DNA of 64,000 nucleotides from Clostridia bacterium (GTDB lineage: Bacteria > Bacillota > Clostridia > Oscillospirales > CAG-272). A program made the translations under genes and the position numbers. Of this stretch, positions 15,727 to 24,547 are shown piece by piece. The stretch lies in contig JAFVQW010000054.1 of NCBI GenBank assembly GCA_017504605.1, positions 62,001 through 126,000 on the forward strand, given 5' to 3'. The notes under the pieces are model-generated. The model was given only the letters and a program-made list of their open reading frames with translations. It made no database searches and was not told where the DNA came from. The number at the start of each line of letters is the position of its first letter. Position 1 is the stretch's first letter.

Positions 15727-17175
15727 ATGTCCTACTTTCTTGCCGTTGACCTCGGCACTACGGGGTGTCGGAGCATCATATTTGACGGAGGCCTTAATAT
15801 TCTCGCCTCATCCTACAGTGAATACGCGCTTATAACTCCCCGCGAGATGTGGGTCGAGCAGAGCTCGCTCGACTGGTGGGAGCTTACTCTTCGTACGGCG
15901 GGCGAGGCAATCGGCCTCTCGGGCATTTCGCCGAGCGAGATAAAGAGCATAGCGATAAGCTCGCAGGGCATTACCGTCGTTCCCGTAGATGAAAATATAA
16001 ATCCGCTGTGTAACGCGCTGACCTGGCTCGATACCCGCGCCACTGCCGAGGCAGAGAGAATTAGCCGAGACTTTGGCGAGAGAATTTATAAGATTACGGG
16101 CAAGGAGGCAAAACCCGATTACACCCTCCCGAAGCTCCTCTGGCTTCGCGAGCACGAGCCCGAGATTTTCGGTCGCGCGTATAAATTTTTGCTCCCCTCG
16201 GACTTTCTCGTAGCGAGGCTTGTCGGCGGGCGATGCGTTACCGACAGGAGCATGGCCTCGGGTACTCTGATGTACGACCTCGCGCGCGGAGAGTGGAGTG
16301 CCGAAATTCTTGAAAAATACCAAATCGATATAGCGAAGCTTCCCGAGGTTGCCGATGCCACGGCCCCCGCGGGCAGGGTCTGCCCCGAGGTTGCACAGAG
16401 GCTCGGGCTCTCTCCCGACTGTATGGTTGCCGTCGGTGCGCAGGACCAGAAGTGCGCCGCCTACGGCGTGGGGCTCGATATGGGAATTATGACGGTGTCG
16501 CTCGGCACGGCCGCGGCGGTGACTAAGCTCTGGCGCGAGCCTCTTACCGATATAAACGCGGGTGTCGGCTGGTGCGGCTACGTTCGCCCCGACAGATTTG
16601 TCACCGAGGGCGTTATAGACACGGCGGCGACCTGCCTGCGCTGGGTGCGCGATATAATGTTCGGGGGCTGCGGCTACGACGTGATAAGCGCCGAGGCCGA
16701 GGCGGCGAGGGAGCGTGGCTCCTCGCTCGTTTTTACGCCCTATCTTGCGGGGCCGTCGGATCCCGATGCATACCCCGCGAGCACGGGTGTATTTCACGGC
16801 GTTACGCTGGCTACCCGCCGCGGAGACTTCGCACTCGCGGTAATGGAGGGAGTTGCCTTCGGGCTTCGCCGAATTCTTGAGGCGATGGAGGCCTACGGCA
16901 GCGTAGAGAGCCTTATTCTCTTCGGCGGCGGCGCGAAAAGCGATATATGGTGTAAAATTATCGCCGACGTGACGGGCCTTCGAATACTCGTTCCCACGAC
17001 CTCCGAGGCGGCGGGCGCGGGCGCCGCGCGGATTGCGGCACACGCGGTGGGAGAGAGGCTCTCGCCGCTCGGCTTCGAGCGCTGCTACGAGCCGTCGGAG
17101 CGCTCCGCGGAATACGCCGAGAAATATAAGAAATATATAGAGCTCGAAAAGAGACTATTCGTGACAGAGGGCTGA
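15727..17175 (+). CDS. FGGY-family carbohydrate kinase (xylulokinase-like)
   Basis: A 482-residue sugar kinase. The N-terminal phosphate-1 motif 'VDLGTTGCRSIIFD' and 'WWELTLR' are typical; 'NALTWLDTRA' and 'KLLWLREHEPEIF' are shared with xylulokinases; 'VAVGAQDQKCAAYGVGLDMG' holds the catalytic Asp of the FGGY signature; 'LILFGGGAKSDIWCKIIADV' is the adenosine motif. It starts at ATG 15727 behind AGGGAGG. The substrate could be a ketose, polyol or other sugar; the cluster (deacetylase, NagB-like proteins) points to an unusual amino or acetylated sugar. First gene of an operon through 22554. Confidence 0.85.
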   Translation: MSYFLAVDLGTTGCRSIIFDGGLNILASSYSEYALITPREMWVEQSSLDWWELTLRTAGEAIGLSGISPSEIKSIAISSQGITVVPVDENINPLCNALTWLDTRATAEAERISRDFGERIYKITGKEAKPDYTLPKLLWLREHEPEIFGRAYKFLLPSDFLVARLVGGRCVTDRSMASGTLMYDLARGEWSAEILEKYQIDIAKLPEVADATAPAGRVCPEVAQRLGLSPDCMVAVGAQDQKCAAYGVGLDMGIMTVSLGTAAAVTKLWREPLTDINAGVGWCGYVRPDRFVTEGVIDTAATCLRWVRDIMFGGCGYDVISAEAEAARERGSSLVFTPYLAGPSDPDAYPASTGVFHGVTLATRRGDFALAVMEGVAFGLRRILEAMEAYGSVESLILFGGGAKSDIWCKIIADVTGLRILVPTTSEAAGAGAARIAAHAVGERLSPLGFERCYEPSERSAEYAEKYKKYIELEKRLFVTEG

Positions 17176-17177
17176 TT

Positions 17178-18323
17178 ATGCTTGCTATAATAAACGCGGC
17201 CGCCGTCCTTGAGGACAGAATTCTCGAGGGCGCGAGCCTGCTTATCGAAAACGGAAAAATAGTGAAAATCGGGTGCGGGACGGATATTCCCGCGGGTGCC
17301 CGCGTGATAGATGCCGAGGGAAATTTTGTCGGCCCGGGCTTCGTCGACATTCACGTTCACGGCGGTGGAGAGAGCTTCTTTTACGAAAATCCCGTCCGTG
17401 CGGCAGAGCACTTCCTCGCTCACGGCGAGACGACGGTGCTCCCGACGCTTTACTACGACCTTGACAGAGAGGCCTTTCTTGCGGCCACCGAGCGTATATG
17501 CCGACTTATCGAGAGCGGCGAGGCGAAAAGCATCGCGGGGCTGTATATGGAAGGGCCCTATATGAACCCGAGGTACGGCGCCTCTCCCGAGAAGAATAAG
17601 TGGCGCGGCGAGATCAGACGCGAGGATTACGAGAAAATAGTTCGGGCGGCGGGCTCCCACGCACGGGTGTGGGTAGTTGCTCCCGAGAGGGAGGGGGTCG
17701 AGGACTTCGTCCGCTTTGCAAAGGAGATAAATCCCGATGCGGTAATCAGTATGGGGCACACCGAGGCGACGCTCGCCGAGGTGTCGGCGCTGAAAAAATA
17801 CGGACTGACCCTAATGACCCACTGTATGAACGCGACGGGAAGAATTCCCGCCGAGCCCGGTACGCGCTCCTGCGGTCCCGACGAGGCCTGCCTTATGGAT
17901 AAGGATATGTACGCCGAGATGATTTCCGATTCTGCGGGCGTGCACCTCAGCTCCGAGATGCAGCGCTTTCTTCTTGCAATTAAGGGCGAGGACAGGATAG
18001 TCCTTATATCCGACAGCTTCGTCAGCCGTGAGGAGCCGCCCGAGCATCTTCGTCACATAACCGACCTGTCCTTCGATGCAAATGGCGGGCTCTCGGGCAG
18101 CCGTCTTACGCTCGACATGGCGCTCCGAAACGTGATAAAGCATACGGGCGTGTCGCTTGTCAGTGCCTTTAAAATGGCATCGACCAATCCCGCGCGCGCC
18201 GTGGGTCTTGACGGTGAGGTGGGCAGCCTCGCCGAGGGCAAGCGCGCAAACATAGTTATTCTTGATAAAAATTTAGAGGTTGCCCGAGTTATTCTTGACG
18301 GACAGCCCCTGGAAAAGAGGTAA
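17178..18323 (+). CDS. NagA-like N-acetyl-sugar-phosphate deacetylase
   Basis: A 381-residue amidohydrolase-superfamily enzyme matching N-acetylglucosamine-6-phosphate deacetylase. Metal and substrate motifs are 'GFVDIHVHGGG' (HxH), 'GLYMEGPYMNPRYGA' (the EGP metal ligand), 'SMGHTEAT' (His ligand), 'LMTHCMNATG' (His ligand) and 'VLISDSF' (catalytic Asp). Hence it is likely active in removing an N-acetyl group from a sugar phosphate. It lacks the extended NagA loop order 'THLFNAM' exactly, so the substrate may not be GlcNAc-6-phosphate. It begins two bases after the kinase stop. Confidence 0.82.
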   Translation: MLAIINAAAVLEDRILEGASLLIENGKIVKIGCGTDIPAGARVIDAEGNFVGPGFVDIHVHGGGESFFYENPVRAAEHFLAHGETTVLPTLYYDLDREAFLAATERICRLIESGEAKSIAGLYMEGPYMNPRYGASPEKNKWRGEIRREDYEKIVRAAGSHARVWVVAPEREGVEDFVRFAKEINPDAVISMGHTEATLAEVSALKKYGLTLMTHCMNATGRIPAEPGTRSCGPDEACLMDKDMYAEMISDSAGVHLSSEMQRFLLAIKGEDRIVLISDSFVSREEPPEHLRHITDLSFDANGGLSGSRLTLDMALRNVIKHTGVSLVSAFKMASTNPARAVGLDGEVGSLAEGKRANIVILDKNLEVARVILDGQPLEKR

Positions 18324-18329
18324 ATATAA

Positions 18330-19658
18330 ATGCTAAAAGCAGGTATGGCGAGAGCCGACATCACGCCCCCTAAGGGCTTTACACTTGAGGGATATCCTCA
18401 TTATCCCAGATACAACGAGGGAGCGCACGACCCGCTTTACGCTACCTGTATGTATCTTGCCGACGGCGAGGAGGTAGCTATGGTAGCCCTCGACCTTCTC
18501 TTCTTCTCGAAGAAATATATTGAGGCGGTACGCAAGGTGGCAGAGGACGAGTGCGGTATACCCGCGGGCAATATAATGATTTCCTGCACGCACACTCACT
18601 CGGGTCCTATGACCTCGGGCGCTATTGACTCTGACAGCCTTGAGGAGGGGAGAGTCCCCGACGAGAAATACATAGCATTTCTTATAAGGACGATAGCCGA
18701 TATAATAAAGGAGGCAAAGGAAAACTGCTTCGCGGCGCGCTTTGGCGCGGGCACGGCGGTATGCGGAGCCGATAGCGGCATCGGCGGAAATCGCCGCACG
18801 CCCGGCGGCCCTCACGACCCGCTCGTCAGCGTTATGGCCGTTAAGGATATGAACGACAACGTGCGCGGAATATTTGTAAACTATACTTTGCACCCCACAT
18901 TTATTCACGAGTGGAGCAACGTCTGCACGGCAGACTACCCCTGCTATCTTAAGCTTCAGCTTGAGGAAATGGAGAGCGGCGCTATCGTGGGCTTTACCCA
19001 GGGAACCTCGGGCAATCAGTCGAGCCGCTACTACCGTCAGGGCGAGAGCTACGACGAGGCGGAGAGAGTCGGACGCACGCTCGGTCTTGCGGCGCACTCG
19101 GTAATAGAGAAGTGCGAGTGGCAGGACACGCTCGTTATCAAGACGGCGAGAAAATCGGTTGATATTGAGATTCGTGACTTCGGCACCGAGGAGGAGCTCC
19201 GCGCGCGGATTGCACAAGAGGAGGCTCGCTACAAGGAGCTGTACGCAAAGTACGGCGACAGCAAGAACCGCGACGAATATTATCTTTGGCAGAACGCCAA
19301 CCTCAAGCTGCTCGGCTCTGAGGACCAGCTCGCATATATACTTTTACAAAACAGAGGCATAAAAATACCGATGCTCGAGGAGGAAACACCTACAGAGGTG
19401 CTGCTTATTCGTCTTGGAGAGGTGCTCGTCGTGGGACTTCCCGGTGAGCTTTTCGTTGAATACGGCATTTATATCAAGGGAATGGTAAGGTTCGGTATGA
19501 CGGTTGTTCACGAGCTATCGGGCTGTCTGCCGGGATACGTATACACCCCCGAGTCGCTCGTTACGGGCGGCTACGAGACCGATGCATCGATGCTCGCCGA
19601 GGACTTCGGTATGAAGCTTGTGAGTACGGCAATCGAGCTCTCAAAAACTATAAGATAG
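18330..19658 (+). CDS. Neutral/alkaline ceramidase-like hydrolase
   Basis: A 442-residue protein of the neutral/non-lysosomal ceramidase N-terminal family (PF04734-like). Signature parts are 'AGMARADITPPKG' at the start, 'ISCTHTHSGPMTSG' (metal-binding His motif), 'FVNYTLHPTF' and 'VGFTQGTSGNQSSRYY' (equivalent to the GDxSP-like catalytic Ser region), and 'LPGELFVEYG'. It has no signal peptide, so it is cytoplasmic, unlike true ceramidases. Short family members in sugar clusters probably hydrolyse an amide or ester on a sugar or polyol. It lies between NagA-like and NagB-like genes. Confidence 0.72.
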   Translation: MLKAGMARADITPPKGFTLEGYPHYPRYNEGAHDPLYATCMYLADGEEVAMVALDLLFFSKKYIEAVRKVAEDECGIPAGNIMISCTHTHSGPMTSGAIDSDSLEEGRVPDEKYIAFLIRTIADIIKEAKENCFAARFGAGTAVCGADSGIGGNRRTPGGPHDPLVSVMAVKDMNDNVRGIFVNYTLHPTFIHEWSNVCTADYPCYLKLQLEEMESGAIVGFTQGTSGNQSSRYYRQGESYDEAERVGRTLGLAAHSVIEKCEWQDTLVIKTARKSVDIEIRDFGTEEELRARIAQEEARYKELYAKYGDSKNRDEYYLWQNANLKLLGSEDQLAYILLQNRGIKIPMLEEETPTEVLLIRLGEVLVVGLPGELFVEYGIYIKGMVRFGMTVVHELSGCLPGYVYTPESLVTGGYETDASMLAEDFGMKLVSTAIELSKTIR

Positions 19659-19672
19659 GACGAGGAGTAAAA

Positions 19673-20635
19673 ATGATTTACGGAAAAGAGGATTTTAAAT
19701 TCAAGTGTGCCGATTTCTACCCCTTCAAAAATCAGGCCGAGATTGACAGAGTAAGAAAAATCACGCGCGACGAGATTGCGGCTATGTCGGGCACGCACCC
19801 CACCTCCCCCACAATGGAGATAAACCTCGTCAGAAACGACGAGCTCGAGCTTATAATGCTTACCGATATGGTGAGGCGTATAATGGACTCCGACCGCCTT
19901 GATAAAAAGGTCGTAATGATAATGTGTAACCCGAACCCCACCTACATAAAGGCGGCGTATATGCTCCACGAGCTCGGGGTTAACTGCCGTAACGTCAAGT
20001 TCTATATGATGGACGAGTGGGCAGACCAGGACGGCAATATCGCGCCCCTGTCCTACAAGGCGGGCTTCGGTAACGCCTTCTACCGCTTTATGGTATCGCG
20101 CATACTCGATATCGGCTTCCGTGAGGAGAACTTCATCTACCACTCGAACAAGGTAACGCCCGACTTCTCGAAGATGCTCGAGGCCGACGGCGATGCCGAC
20201 GTGGTTTATTCGGGCCCCGGCTGGCCCGCGCATCTTGCCTTCATTGACCCCGTTGACGACTGGTTCTGTCCGACAATGGAGGAGTATCTCGAGCAGGGCG
20301 CGAAGGTTGCGAGCCTGCACCCGCTCACGATTGCGCAAAACTCTCTTCACGGTGCCTTTGGCTGCTCGGGCGATATCTCGAGAGTACCCCCGAAGGGTGC
20401 TATGATGGGCCCGCGCGACGCTATGCGTGCGAAGGAAATTATAGATATGCACGGCATTACCACGGCGGGAACCGAGGTAACCTGGCAGAGACTTACCTCG
20501 CGCCTCGCTCTCTTTGGCGAGCCGAGCCAGGACGTACCCGCGTCCATTCTTCAGCTTCGTAAGAAGCCCACTCACGTTTATATGACCGAGAGCCTCGCCG
20601 CGAATATCGTCGAGGACGACCTTTTCCAGTATTAA
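19673..20635 (+). CDS. NagB-like sugar-phosphate isomerase/deaminase, copy 1
   Basis: A 320-residue member of the NagB/RpiA/CoA-transferase fold. 'YMMDEWADQDG' (113-123) matches the NagB lid-proximal MDEY motif and 'GPGWPAHLAFIDP' (181-193) matches GxGxDGHIAFNEP. Relative to E. coli NagB, Asp72 and His143 are kept, but catalytic Asp141 is Pro and Glu148 is Asp. So ordinary GlcN-6-P deamination is doubtful. It is about 55 residues longer than NagB. A close paralogue follows immediately. The pair may form a heteromer or act on successive intermediates; this is inference. Confidence 0.75.
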   Translation: MIYGKEDFKFKCADFYPFKNQAEIDRVRKITRDEIAAMSGTHPTSPTMEINLVRNDELELIMLTDMVRRIMDSDRLDKKVVMIMCNPNPTYIKAAYMLHELGVNCRNVKFYMMDEWADQDGNIAPLSYKAGFGNAFYRFMVSRILDIGFREENFIYHSNKVTPDFSKMLEADGDADVVYSGPGWPAHLAFIDPVDDWFCPTMEEYLEQGAKVASLHPLTIAQNSLHGAFGCSGDISRVPPKGAMMGPRDAMRAKEIIDMHGITTAGTEVTWQRLTSRLALFGEPSQDVPASILQLRKKPTHVYMTESLAANIVEDDLFQY

Positions 20636-20645
20636 GGAGATAAAA

Positions 20646-21608
20646 ATGATTTTTGGTAAAGACGATTTCAAGTTTAAGTGTGCTGATTTTTATCCGTTTA
20701 AGAACCAGGCGGAGATTGACAGAGTAAGAGCGATAACGAAGGCTGATATTTTTGCTATGGAGGGCCGTCACCCGAACAATCCGAAGCATTCGATTGAGAT
20801 TGCCTCCGATGCTGATTTCGAAATGATATACATAACCGACATTCTCCGCCGTATTATCGACTCTGACAGATACGACAAGAAGTGCATAATGATACTCGGC
20901 AACCCCGACCCCGCGTATCAAAAGGTGGCATATATGCTTCGGGAGCTTAAGGTTAACTGCCGAAATATGAAGTTCTATATGATGGACGAGTGGGCTGACG
21001 AGGACGGTAATATCGCGCCTCTGTCTTACAAGGCGGGCTTTGGCAACGCGTTCTATCGCTTTATGGTATCTCACATTCTTGATCTTGGCTTTAAGGAGGA
21101 GAACTTCATTTACCATTCAAACAAGGTGACGCCCGACTTCTCGAAGATGCTCGAGGCTGACGGAGAGGCTGATGTAATTTACCCCGGTCCCGGCTGGCCC
21201 GGTCACCTTGCCTTTATCGACCCTGTTGAAGATTGGTTCTGTCCTACTATGGAAGAGTATCTTGAGCAGGGGGCAAAGGTTGCGACGCTTCACCCCCTCA
21301 CTATCGCGCAGAATTCGCTCCACGGTGCATTCGGCTGTTCGGGCGACATCTCGAGAGTACCCCCGAAGGGTGCTATGATGGGCCCCCGTGATGCTATGAA
21401 AGCCAAGGAGTGTATCGATATGCACGGTATCACCACCGCAGGCTCCAAGGTGTCCTGGCAGAGACTCACATCGAGACTCTGCATATTCGGCGAGCCGAGC
21501 CAGGAGGTTCCTGCATCTATTCTCCAACTCCGTGACGGTCCGACAAGGTTCATTATGAGCGACAGCATAGCCGACGACATCGTGTGCGACGACCTATTCC
21601 AGTATTAA
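20646..21608 (+). CDS. NagB-like sugar-phosphate isomerase/deaminase, copy 2
   Basis: A 320-residue paralogue of the preceding gene, alignable without gaps over the full length. Long identical stretches include 'SYKAGFGNAFYRFMVS', 'FCPTMEEYLEQGAKVA' and 'HPLTIAQNSLHGAFGCSGDI'. The same altered active site GPGWPGHLAFIDP is kept, so the change is not random decay. Differences concentrate in residues 30-110, which line the variable entrance. The intergenic sequence before this gene and the one before the next gene are the same (TTAAGGAGATAAAA), showing duplication of gene plus ribosome site. Confidence 0.75.
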   Translation: MIFGKDDFKFKCADFYPFKNQAEIDRVRAITKADIFAMEGRHPNNPKHSIEIASDADFEMIYITDILRRIIDSDRYDKKCIMILGNPDPAYQKVAYMLRELKVNCRNMKFYMMDEWADEDGNIAPLSYKAGFGNAFYRFMVSHILDLGFKEENFIYHSNKVTPDFSKMLEADGEADVIYPGPGWPGHLAFIDPVEDWFCPTMEEYLEQGAKVATLHPLTIAQNSLHGAFGCSGDISRVPPKGAMMGPRDAMKAKECIDMHGITTAGSKVSWQRLTSRLCIFGEPSQEVPASILQLRDGPTRFIMSDSIADDIVCDDLFQY

Positions 21609-21618
21609 GGAGATAAAA

Positions 21619-22554
21619 ATGATTTCTTGCACCGAGTTTATACCCGCCTACAGCGAGCTCTTTACCTACATTGAGGAAAAGGACGGCAGGGCGGCGGTAG
21701 ATAAGTTTTGGGAATACCTTTTCAAGCCTGACGGACGGGGAATTCCGCTCGTGAATTTCGTTAAGAAGGAGGGAATCCGCGGTTGCTACACCTATTGGTC
21801 GGGTACGCTCAACGAGGAGGCGGCGGACTTCACTATGTACCTTAACGAGCGCGACGGCTGGTATTTTGAGAAAATGCACCGTTGCCCCTCAAAAGGAAGA
21901 CTTCTTGAGTTGGCTGACGAGCTCGGAATCACCCCCTACCACGACTACTGCCTGCACTGCGACTCTTACCGCTCGGCGATAGAGAGCGTGGGGCTTAAGT
22001 ACACATTCAACTTTGCCGAGACCGACAAGGCTGCCTGCTCGCTCCTCGTCTACGACCCTAAGGTCTTCGACGGCAGAATGATAGTCGATAAGGACACTAT
22101 CGTTATGGACAGGCGCGCGGCCGATAACGAGTATTTCCACCCCGATTTTCACAGCAGCATGAATATGGGTATACACTATATCGGTATGACCTACGGCGAC
22201 GAGGGGGTTCTCGAATACCTCGCCCGTTACACGAAAAACGTGTACCGTAGGCTCGCGGAAAAAATAAAGGCCGAGGGCGTGAAGGCGCTTCGCGAGAAAA
22301 TCGAGGATACCTACGACAAGGAGCACGCAAGAGAGCTGCTTGAGATAGAGGAGGGCGAGCGAGAGCTTACCGTTCGGGTTAAGCACTGCCCCGCCGTAAC
22401 ACATCTTAAGGCTACGGGCCGCGAGGTCTCCCCGTGGTACAGATATACGACCGAGTGGGTTATGAGGGCTCTTGCCGACGAGGTCGGCTATGGCTTTGAT
22501 ATGCTTGCCTATGACGAAAAAGACGGCAGAGCATGCTACAAATTTACATATTAA
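21619..22554 (+). CDS. Protein of unknown function in sugar cluster
   Basis: A 311-residue soluble protein, last gene of the kinase operon. No signal peptide or membrane helix. It is rich in Cys, His, Tyr and Trp. The C-terminal third ('VRVKHCPAVTHLKATGREVS', then 'ACYKFTY') faintly resembles the L-2-aminothiazoline-4-carboxylate hydrolase-like family (PF14196), whose members have a similar Cys-Pro and final cysteine pattern; I am not confident. 'HDYCLHCDSYRSAI' (two Cys, two His) and 'ADNEYFHPDFHSSMNMGIHY' could bind metal or form an active site. Its strict place behind the NagB-like pair suggests it works on the same intermediate. Confidence 0.5.
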   Translation: MISCTEFIPAYSELFTYIEEKDGRAAVDKFWEYLFKPDGRGIPLVNFVKKEGIRGCYTYWSGTLNEEAADFTMYLNERDGWYFEKMHRCPSKGRLLELADELGITPYHDYCLHCDSYRSAIESVGLKYTFNFAETDKAACSLLVYDPKVFDGRMIVDKDTIVMDRRAADNEYFHPDFHSSMNMGIHYIGMTYGDEGVLEYLARYTKNVYRRLAEKIKAEGVKALREKIEDTYDKEHARELLEIEEGERELTVRVKHCPAVTHLKATGREVSPWYRYTTEWVMRALADEVGYGFDMLAYDEKDGRACYKFTY

Positions 22555-22560
22555 TTAATA

Positions 22561-22592
22561 GGGCAGTCCGAAAGGACTGCCCTTACTGTTAT
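22561..22592. terminator. Bidirectional terminator
   Basis: GGGCAGTCC (22561-22569), GAAA tetraloop, GGACTGCCC (22574-22582), between convergent operons. Confidence 0.85.
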
Positions 22593-23755
22593 TTTAATTC
22601 TTCTAAAAATTCGCCGATACGGTACAGAGCCTCTTTAATGTGCTCGAGCGAATAGCAATAGGACGCGCGAATGAAGCCCTCGCCACTGTCGCCGAAGGCC
22701 GTGCCGGGAACGACCGCCACCCGCTTCGAATACAGAAGTCGCTCGCAGAACTCCTCCGAGGAGAGCCCCGTCTTCGCAATAGAGGGGAAGGCGTAGAAGG
22801 CACCGCTCGGCTCGCGGCAATCGAGCCCGAGCTTATTAAAGCCGTCGACGATAAAGCGCCGCCTCATATCGTATTCCTCTACCATAAGCGCGACCTCGCC
22901 GTCACAAGAGCGGAGCGCCTCGATAGCGGCGTGCTGAGAGACGGTTGGGGCACACATTATAGCGTACTGATGAATTTTCGTAATCTCGCGGATAAGCTCG
23001 GTGGGGCCCGCGGCGTAGCCGAGGCGCCAGCCGGTCATCGAGAAGGCCTTTGAGAAGCCGTTGATGAGGATTGTGCGCTCCCGCATTTCGGGTATAGCGG
23101 CGGGCGAGACGTGGCGCACGCCGTAGGTGAGCTCGGAGTAGATTTCGTCCGAGATACAGATAATATCGGTGTCCCGAAGCACCTCGGCGATAGCCTCGAG
23201 GTCGCCTCGGCGCATAACCGCGCCCGTGGGGTTTGAGGGGTAGGGGAGTATCAGCGCCTTGGTTTTTTCGGTGATTGCCGCCCGAAGCTCCTGTGCCGTA
23301 AGCTTGAAGCCGTTTTCGGCACGGGTGTTTATTATAACGGGAACGCCGCCCGCCATACGGGTTATCGGCTCGTAGCAGACGTAGGACGGCTGGGGTATGA
23401 TTATCTCGTCACCCGGAGCGCAGATAGCGCGTACCGCCATATCGATAGCCTCACTGCCGCCGACGGTGACGAGTACCTCCTCGGGTGCGTAGGTGACCTC
23501 ATAGCGGCGCTCGAGGTAGCGGCAAATCTCGAGGCGGAGCTCCTCAAGGCCTCGGTTAGCGGTGTAGCGCGTATGCCCGCGGCGCAGTGAGTTAATTCCC
23601 GCGCTCCGTATCTGCCAGGGAGTGCGGAAGTCGGGCTCGCCGACACCGAGCGATATTACCCCCTCCATAGTGTTCGCGATGTCAAAGAAGCGTCTGATAC
23701 CCGAGGGGCGTGTTTCCTTAACCGCGGGGGCTATAAGCTTGGAATAATCTATCAT
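22589..23755 (-). CDS. Class I/II aminotransferase (alanine or aromatic type)
   Basis: A 388-residue PLP aminotransferase of the AspC/PatA group. 'GVISLGVGEPDFRTP' is the N-terminal signature, 'GGSEAIDMA' and 'YPSNPTGAV' bind the cofactor region, 'CISDEIYSEL' has the Asp/Tyr pair, and 'LINGFSKAFSMTGWRLGY' contains the Schiff-base Lys. It overlaps the Lrp-type regulator gene by ATGA, so it is translationally coupled to it. The operon leader is a T-box that reads as tRNA-Ala specific, which suggests that this enzyme makes alanine from pyruvate. The exact amino donor is not readable. Confidence 0.88.
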   Translation of the reverse strand: MIDYSKLIAPAVKETRPSGIRRFFDIANTMEGVISLGVGEPDFRTPWQIRSAGINSLRRGHTRYTANRGLEELRLEICRYLERRYEVTYAPEEVLVTVGGSEAIDMAVRAICAPGDEIIIPQPSYVCYEPITRMAGGVPVIINTRAENGFKLTAQELRAAITEKTKALILPYPSNPTGAVMRRGDLEAIAEVLRDTDIICISDEIYSELTYGVRHVSPAAIPEMRERTILINGFSKAFSMTGWRLGYAAGPTELIREITKIHQYAIMCAPTVSQHAAIEALRSCDGEVALMVEEYDMRRRFIVDGFNKLGLDCREPSGAFYAFPSIAKTGLSSEEFCERLLYSKRVAVVPGTAFGDSGEGFIRASYCYSLEHIKEALYRIGEFLEELK

Positions 23756-24234
23756 AGGGAGAGCTTACTCCTTCCGTCGTCCTCGTCGCCGAAGAGAGTA
23801 ACACCGAACTCCTTATACCGTCTCATTATAAACTGAGTAGCCGTGCCCGTAACGCTGTCGATAACGGCGAGCTCCTCGGCAACGAAGGAGGCAACCTCGC
23901 GGAAGCTCTTGCCCGATACGGTTACGAGCAGGTCGCAGGAGCCCGACATAAGATATACGGCATCGACCTGGGGATAAGCGGCAATCTGCTCGGCCACCTC
24001 GTCGAAGCCGAGCCCCGCCTTCGGCGTGAGCTTAACCTCTATATTTGCGCTGACGGCATCGCGGTCAACCGCCGCGCGGTCGATAACGCACTTGTATCCG
24101 CGTATAATTCCCGATTCGCGAAGCGCGGCAATCTCCGCTCTTACCTCGCTCTCGGATACGCCGAGGGCCGTGGCAATCTCGCCGTCGGTGAGCCTCGCGT
24201 TCTTTTCAAGAAGTCTTAAAATTTCAGTCCTCAT
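23752..24234 (-). CDS. Lrp/AsnC-family regulator
   Basis: A 160-residue feast/famine regulator. The N-terminal helix-turn-helix is 'LTDGEIATALGVSESEVRAE', followed by 'IRGYKCVIDRAAV' and the RAM ligand-binding domain ('AYPQVDAVYLMSGSCDLLVT'). ATG 24234 is the start, directly after AGGAGG; the longer open frame upstream covers the T-box leader and is not coding. First gene of a two-gene operon with an aminotransferase. Lrp proteins of this kind sense amino acids, so the operon is probably controlled twice: by tRNA charging in the leader and by this regulator. Confidence 0.9.
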   Translation of the reverse strand: MRTEILRLLEKNARLTDGEIATALGVSESEVRAEIAALRESGIIRGYKCVIDRAAVDRDAVSANIEVKLTPKAGLGFDEVAEQIAAYPQVDAVYLMSGSCDLLVTVSGKSFREVASFVAEELAVIDSVTGTATQFIMRRYKEFGVTLFGDEDDGRSKLSL

Positions 24235-24245
24235 ATTTCCTCCTA

Positions 24246-24541
24246 AAAACAAAATATCCGCAGCATACCTATATAGTATGCTACGGACGAAATTTTTATT
24301 TCGTGATACCACCGTGCTTCGAGCCGACCTCGCGGACGTGCTCCTCTTTAGGTCACAGATAATGACCCCGCGCTCTAACGGGCGCACCCGCGGAGAATTT
24401 GCGACACGGTCGCCTTTACTCCTCCGTGCAAGAGGGACTGCTTCACGTCTCGGTAACGCTGCGGCTCGCACCACACGCCGCATCTCTTTGACTGCCGTAT
24501 ACCGAGAGCTACTTGCTCCCACTTTTAGCATTTTTAGTGAT
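24246..24541 (-). ncRNA. T-box riboswitch leader, predicted tRNA-Ala (GCA) specificity
   Basis: A roughly 295-nt leader. Stem I shows the AGTA motif of the specifier loop (24513-24510), a proximal helix TCTCGGTA/TACCGAGA, and the distal GGTGCGAGCC motif. Opposite AGTA the 3' strand reads GTGAA-GCA-G; aligning it with B. subtilis glyQS (CGAAA-GGC-A) makes GCA (24441-24439) the specifier, an alanine codon. The T-box core GGTGGTATCACGA (24313-24301) has U as the variable base of UGGN, matching the A73 discriminator of tRNA-Ala and excluding tRNA-Ser (G73). The antiterminator (ACGG bulge, ACGAAAT-AAA-ATTTCGT, CCGT) and the terminator (24286-24258, then TATTTTGTTTTT) compete for CCGT. Confidence 0.88.
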
Positions 24542-24547
24542 ACGGTT

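Noticed and set aside
15808..17043. 411-residue minus-strand frame inside the FGGY kinase gene
   Set aside because: Antisense shadow; Arg/Ala/Gly-rich with no motif.
19673..21608. Assembly duplication explaining the two NagB-like genes
   Set aside because: The copies differ throughout at both DNA and protein level, so they are true paralogues and not a misassembly.
24235..24531. N-terminal extension of the Lrp regulator frame
   Set aside because: These bases fold as the T-box leader and its terminator; the AGGAGG site sits directly before ATG 24234.
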